A stretch of 64,000 bases of DNA, taken from NCBI RefSeq assembly GCF_031846585.1, contig NZ_JAVRHK010000006.1, positions 62,001 through 126,000 on the forward strand. The letters run 5' to 3'. Shown here one piece after another: positions 60,386-64,000 of this stretch. Source of the stretch: Autumnicola musiva (GTDB lineage: Bacteria > Bacteroidota > Bacteroidia > Flavobacteriales > Flavobacteriaceae). Positions within the stretch are counted from its first letter, which is position 1, and every line of letters starts with the position of its first letter. Both the position numbers and the translations under genes were made by a program. Under the pieces are notes generated by a model. The model was given only the letters and a program-made list of their open reading frames with translations. It searched no databases and was not told the origin of the DNA.

Positions 60386-62680
60386 TTAATCATTATCCTT
60401 TTTTCCGAATAACCTTTTAAAAAATCCTTTATTCTCCTTTTTCTCTTCGGAAGCCTTATCTTCATCTTTCCCGCTTCCTGAAAACAATCGTTTAAAGAAA
60501 CCATCCCTCTTTTTAGCTTCACAATCAAGCATTTCAGCCACTTGAGGAGATACAGGATCAAAGCTTGCAGTGGTGATATTTCTGAAGTAGGAATCCCTTT
60601 GCATTTTTTGCATCAGCTTCCCAAAAATTGGTAATGCCGAATTTGCTCCCTGTCCAATCCTGGTATTTCTAAAACCAATCCGATGATCGTCTGATCCAAC
60701 CCAGGTCACTGCAAGCAAATTAGGAGTAATGCCAACAAACCAGCCATCTTTATTATTTTGAGTGGTTCCTGTTTTACCGGCAATATCATTTTGCAGCCCG
60801 TATATTGATCTTAGTCTTGTAGCTGTACCTTCATTAACAGTAGCCTGCATAAAATCAAGCATAACTTCCCGTGTGTTTTCACTGAAAGCAGGAGTGGGAG
60901 AGACCTGTGGTTTAAATTCTGCCAGTAAATTGCCATCACCGTCTTCAATCCTGGTGATATAATAAGGCCGGCTTGGCCTTCCATTGTTAACATAACTGGT
61001 GTATGCCCCGGCAAGTTCTTCTATGCTTAAAGCTGCAGTGCCCAAGGCAATTGAGGGCACTTCGGGAAGTTTGGAAGTAATTCCCATTTTTCGTGCTTCA
61101 GAAAGAACATTTCCTATTCCGGTTTCCATTAGTACTTTAACAGCGATGGTATTCATAGAACGGCTAAGCGCATGCTTTAAGTTATAATTCATATGAGAGT
61201 CATCTTCAGCAGAAGAATTTGAAGGAGTCCAGCCGTTATCATAGGTGACTTCTTCCGCAGAAAAATATGTACACGGCTCCATTCCGCTTTCCAGCGCAGC
61301 GGTGTACACAATGGGCTTAAAAGTAGAACCAACCTGTCTTTTACTCATAGAAACATGGTCGTATTTAAAATACCTGAAGTCAACACCACCAACCCAGGCG
61401 TTTACTGCACCTGTTTCCGGTTGCAGGGCAAGAAGTCCGGCATTTAAAAACTTCAGGTAATGTGCCACGCTGTCTATTACACTAATGTTCTTGGTGATGG
61501 AACCGGAATAATCAAATAATTCTGTAGGTCGTGTTTTCCTCAACTCCTGCAAAATCTGTTTATGCGTTCTGCCTTCTTTTAGCAGATTCTTATATGCCCC
61601 TGTTCTTTTAACGGCATCCTCCAGTAATTTACCGTTGGATATCCACGGAGCATTTTTTCCATAGGAAATTTCATGCTGCTCCTGCAATTGCTCCATGTGT
61701 TCACGTAAGGCTTCTTCAGCAAGCTTCTGCATTTTAAAATCAAGAGTGGTGTGAACTATAAGGCCGTCCCGGTAAATATTATATTCCTGTCCGTTCTTAT
61801 TTTTTAAGGTGTCCAGGATCTTACTTACATCCTTTCTTACCTGTTCACGAAAATATTGAGCCACACCTTTATTATTGCTATAATTTTTATAGTCAAGAAC
61901 AAGATCGGCTTTTTTGGCTTCTAGAGCTTCCTCCCGGGATAGGTAGCCGTATTTTGCCATTTGCATTAACACCACATCGCGCCTAAGCCTGCTACGTTCC
62001 GGAAATATCCGTGGATTGTAAGAGTGAGAAGCCTTCAGCATTCCAACAAGTACTGCGGCCTCTACAAGAGAAAGATTGCGCGTATGTTTGTTGAAGAATT
62101 TCATAGATGCACTTTCAATCCCGTAGGTATTATCGCTGAAAGGAACAGTATTAAAATATAAAGTAACAATTTCCTCTTTATTATAGATACCTTCCAAACG
62201 TTTCGCAATAATGGCTTCCTGTACTTTATTTATTACTATCCCAAAAGCGCCAAAATCTTTTCTTCCGTAGATGTTTTTGGCCAATTGAAGAGTAATGGTA
62301 CTTCCGCCACCCGATGATTCGTCCTGCAATAGAATGGATTTAAAAAATACCCGCAAAAGACTGCGGTTATCTATCCCGTCATGTTCAAAGAATCGTACAT
62401 CTTCAGTGGCTACAAGGGCTTCGATAAGATGTTCAGGTAAATCTTCATGCTTTATAGGCTGCCTGTCAAAAATGTAAAATTTCCCTATTAATTCGCCTTT
62501 TGAAGCCAGTACCTGTGTGGCTTTGCTCTGTTCCAGGCGGGCCAGTTCTTCTGAAGAAGGAATTTTTCCCCACATTCCAAAATATATGCTGCCAAAGAAG
62601 ATTAAAGCCAGTGCAGCAACACCTATTAAAAAGTATAATGCCCACTTTAACCTGCGGGACTTTTTCAGTTTTGAGTACAT
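60386..62680 (-). CDS. Penicillin-binding protein 1A
   Basis: The 764-aa class A PBP makes and cross-links peptidoglycan. It has a cytosolic basic N-terminus and membrane helix ~12-32. The glycosyltransferase domain has catalytic Glu93 in ATEDVRFFEHDG, then GGSTITLQLAKN near 125. The transpeptidase domain has Ser452 in GSTFK, SMN 508-510 and KTG 636-638. All catalytic residues are present. The C-terminal tail repeats GFFKRLF twice in a charged Lys/Glu context. The gene is divergent from the SdiA-regulated-like gene. Confidence 0.95.
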   Translation of the reverse strand: MYSKLKKSRRLKWALYFLIGVAALALIFFGSIYFGMWGKIPSSEELARLEQSKATQVLASKGELIGKFYIFDRQPIKHEDLPEHLIEALVATEDVRFFEHDGIDNRSLLRVFFKSILLQDESSGGGSTITLQLAKNIYGRKDFGAFGIVINKVQEAIIAKRLEGIYNKEEIVTLYFNTVPFSDNTYGIESASMKFFNKHTRNLSLVEAAVLVGMLKASHSYNPRIFPERSRLRRDVVLMQMAKYGYLSREEALEAKKADLVLDYKNYSNNKGVAQYFREQVRKDVSKILDTLKNKNGQEYNIYRDGLIVHTTLDFKMQKLAEEALREHMEQLQEQHEISYGKNAPWISNGKLLEDAVKRTGAYKNLLKEGRTHKQILQELRKTRPTELFDYSGSITKNISVIDSVAHYLKFLNAGLLALQPETGAVNAWVGGVDFRYFKYDHVSMSKRQVGSTFKPIVYTAALESGMEPCTYFSAEEVTYDNGWTPSNSSAEDDSHMNYNLKHALSRSMNTIAVKVLMETGIGNVLSEARKMGITSKLPEVPSIALGTAALSIEELAGAYTSYVNNGRPSRPYYITRIEDGDGNLLAEFKPQVSPTPAFSENTREVMLDFMQATVNEGTATRLRSIYGLQNDIAGKTGTTQNNKDGWFVGITPNLLAVTWVGSDDHRIGFRNTRIGQGANSALPIFGKLMQKMQRDSYFRNITTASFDPVSPQVAEMLDCEAKKRDGFFKRLFSGSGKDEDKASEEKKENKGFFKRLFGKKDND

Positions 62681-62956
62681 AATTTATGAGGACTGCTACA
62701 AATAAACGAAGACTTCTAAAAATTTATTTCTTTTTTAAAGTATTTTTAGGAATAGAATCTATCCTAAGAATTAAATGATTTAACAGCAGAAAATACATTT
62801 CCCGCCCAGGGTGATTGTTGCACGTTTTTCTTTAGAAAGTCACCGGACAATTATTTCCTAAAAAGCTTATGGAAAATTCTGTTAATCATTTTGGAGTGGC
62901 AGAGTAAATAGATACTTTAGAGGAAGTCACTCTACATTTTATTGAAATCTTATAAT
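62681..62956. other. Intergenic region upstream of PBP1A and the SdiA-regulated-like gene
   Basis: 276 bases hold an imperfect hairpin TTAGG-ATAGA/TCTAT-CCTAA (62746-62767). I see no ORF and no exact -7 match for either gene. Confidence 0.4.
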
Positions 62957-63826
62957 ATGAAAAAAATAGTGCTGTTAATTGTTTTGGGCGTTTTTGCAAT
63001 TGTGGCACTTATATGTTTATTATTTAATGATAAATCTTTTCTTTCTTTTAATGAATCTCAAAAGACTTATAAAATTGTAGAAAAATGGGAGTTACCTGAG
63101 GAATTAAATGAAATTTCCGGACTAAGCTGGATTGGTAACGGAAGAATAGCCTGTATTCAGGATGAAGATGCCACTATTTTTATATACAATCTTAGTTCCT
63201 CCAGAATCACATCCACAATAGATTTTGGTACAAAGGGAGATTTTGAAGCTATTGCTGTAAATGGACAAAATGCTTATGTAATGCGCAGCGATGGCCGTAT
63301 TTTTGAAATTATTGATTATGCCGGTAAAAATATAAAGGTAAATGAATACCAGACGTCACTGGAAAATAGGGATGTAGAAGGCATGGCATTGGATATCGCT
63401 AAAAATAGATTATTGCTTACTGTAAAAGAAGTTCCTCATAATGAAAAGGATTTTAAAGGTATCTACGCTTTTGACCTTACCAGCAAAGAGCTTCTAAAAG
63501 ATCCTGTTTTCAGGATTCGTATAGATGATCCTATATTTGAAGGTTTACAGGGGCATGGCTCCCAAAGGGTAATAAGGCCTTCAGAAATAGAAAGAAATCC
63601 TGTTACAGGAGACTGGTACCTTTTAGAAGGGCATCAGCCAAAAATAATAATACTTGATTCTGTGGGAGATGCCAAACAAATTTATGTTTTGGATCCGAAA
63701 GAGTTTCAGCAGGCAGAAGGTTTAACTTTTAGTACAGATGGTACATTGTTTATATCTAATGAAAGCAGACGTGCCCCCGCAAACATTTTGAAAATAGAGT
63801 TGACTCCCGATAGAATTTCTCTTTAA
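62957..63826 (+). CDS. SdiA-regulated-like beta-propeller, membrane-anchored
   Basis: The protein is 289 aa from ATG 62957 (MKKIVLLIVLG). Residues 4-22 form a membrane anchor or signal. The rest is a propeller with ELNEISGLSW near 50, FGTKGDFEAIAV near 93, NRDVEGMALD near 137 and QAEGLTFSTDG near 255, the motifs of SdiA-regulated domain proteins. Function unknown, probably periplasmic. The response regulator follows 52 bases later in the same direction. Confidence 0.82.
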   Translation: MKKIVLLIVLGVFAIVALICLLFNDKSFLSFNESQKTYKIVEKWELPEELNEISGLSWIGNGRIACIQDEDATIFIYNLSSSRITSTIDFGTKGDFEAIAVNGQNAYVMRSDGRIFEIIDYAGKNIKVNEYQTSLENRDVEGMALDIAKNRLLLTVKEVPHNEKDFKGIYAFDLTSKELLKDPVFRIRIDDPIFEGLQGHGSQRVIRPSEIERNPVTGDWYLLEGHQPKIIILDSVGDAKQIYVLDPKEFQQAEGLTFSTDGTLFISNESRRAPANILKIELTPDRISL

Positions 63827-63878
63827 ATTCCAGATTCTTTCCAATTTTCCGTACTAATTTTCAATCCAAATTTTTACC

Positions 63879-64000
63879 ATGAAAATCCTAATTATTGAAG
63901 ATGAAAGGGAGATGCTTAACAATATGAGGGAAGGCCTGAAACAGGAGAATTTTGTTATAGAAGTGGCTACAAATTATAGAACTGCATTAGATAAGGTGGG
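63879..64000 (+). CDS. Response regulator, N-terminus only
   Basis: The window ends after 40 codons. The sequence MKILIIEDEREMLNNMREGL is the receiver-domain start, with the paired acidic residues Glu7-Asp8. This type is usually OmpR-like and followed by a histidine kinase gene; neither is visible. Confidence 0.85.
   Translation, partial: MKILIIEDEREMLNNMREGLKQENFVIEVATNYRTALDKV

Noticed and set aside
1..64000. CRISPR arrays, tRNA/rRNA genes, insertion sequences, prophage or integrative elements
   Set aside because: No regularly spaced repeats, tRNA-like TTCGA arms with matching stems, transposase or integrase frames were found on either strand.

Overview
The window is an ordinary chromosomal stretch of a marine-type Bacteroidota, most probably Flavobacteriaceae of the Gramella/Salegentibacter/Salinimicrobium kind. 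The grounds are the low G+C content, promoters with the Bacteroidota -7 element TAnnTTTG instead of sigma70 boxes, almost no Shine-Dalgarno sequences, a lipoprotein with an export-like signal after its lipid-anchored Cys, and protein types such as the 620-aa ParE, 882-aa ParC, 843-aa GyrA and 860-aa PEP carboxylase. I see no tRNA or rRNA, CRISPR array, insertion sequence, integrase or prophage genes. Gene density is high: many genes share a TAATG or ATGA overlap, and several convergent pairs abut or overlap at their stop codons.

Layout. 1-3 kb: a truncated lipoprotein, a methyltransferase and ychF. 3-8.5 kb: a tight operon parE - small membrane protein - parC - mscL. 8.5-11.4 kb: a lipoprotein and an XRE repressor facing an M14 carboxypeptidase, with an array of TTTAC-N4-GTAAA operators between them, then an Lrp regulator. 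11.5-16.2 kb: ppc - dinB-like - yihY, then a DJ-1/PfpI protein. 16.3-25.6 kb: aroB with an acidic protein, proline dehydrogenase, yebC, pterin dehydratase, epimerase, gcvT, bifunctional NAD(P)HX repair enzyme, hutH. 25.8-32.5 kb: clpC, gyrA and a TPR protein. 32.6-40 kb: a putative zincin with no canonical start for its signal peptide, a C40 peptidase whose catalytic Cys is Ser, thiolase, a PgpH-like HD hydrolase, a Gre-like factor, and a SatD/DUF3307 pair. 40-47 kb: aldehyde dehydrogenase - DUF72 - Nudix, a thioesterase, two MscS channels, galE. 47-56 kb: a membrane stress cluster (YqaE, DUF1206, VTT), SDR and MDR oxidoreductases, FUSC transporter, MFS transporter and a tiny Lys-rich peptide. 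56-64 kb: cysE-cysK, a PepSY-like secreted protein, a DEAD helicase, PBP1A, an SdiA-regulated-like propeller and the start of a response regulator.

Most genes are housekeeping: both type II topoisomerases (gyrA, parC and parE; gyrB is elsewhere), cell wall synthesis, amino-acid breakdown (proline, histidine, glycine), cysteine and aromatic synthesis, and osmotic protection (one MscL and two MscS).

The best candidate for an under-described system is the SatD/DUF3307 pair (38.2-39.6 kb). By eye the SatD protein looks like a compact class III nucleotide-cyclase fold followed by a helix-turn-helix. It is translationally coupled to a membrane protein with two His-x3-Asp motifs and preceded by two TTATAAG inverted repeats. 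Also of note are the XRE/M14 operator array, the Cys-to-Ser C40 protein, the HExxH protein without a start codon, and the membrane gene placed between parE and parC.
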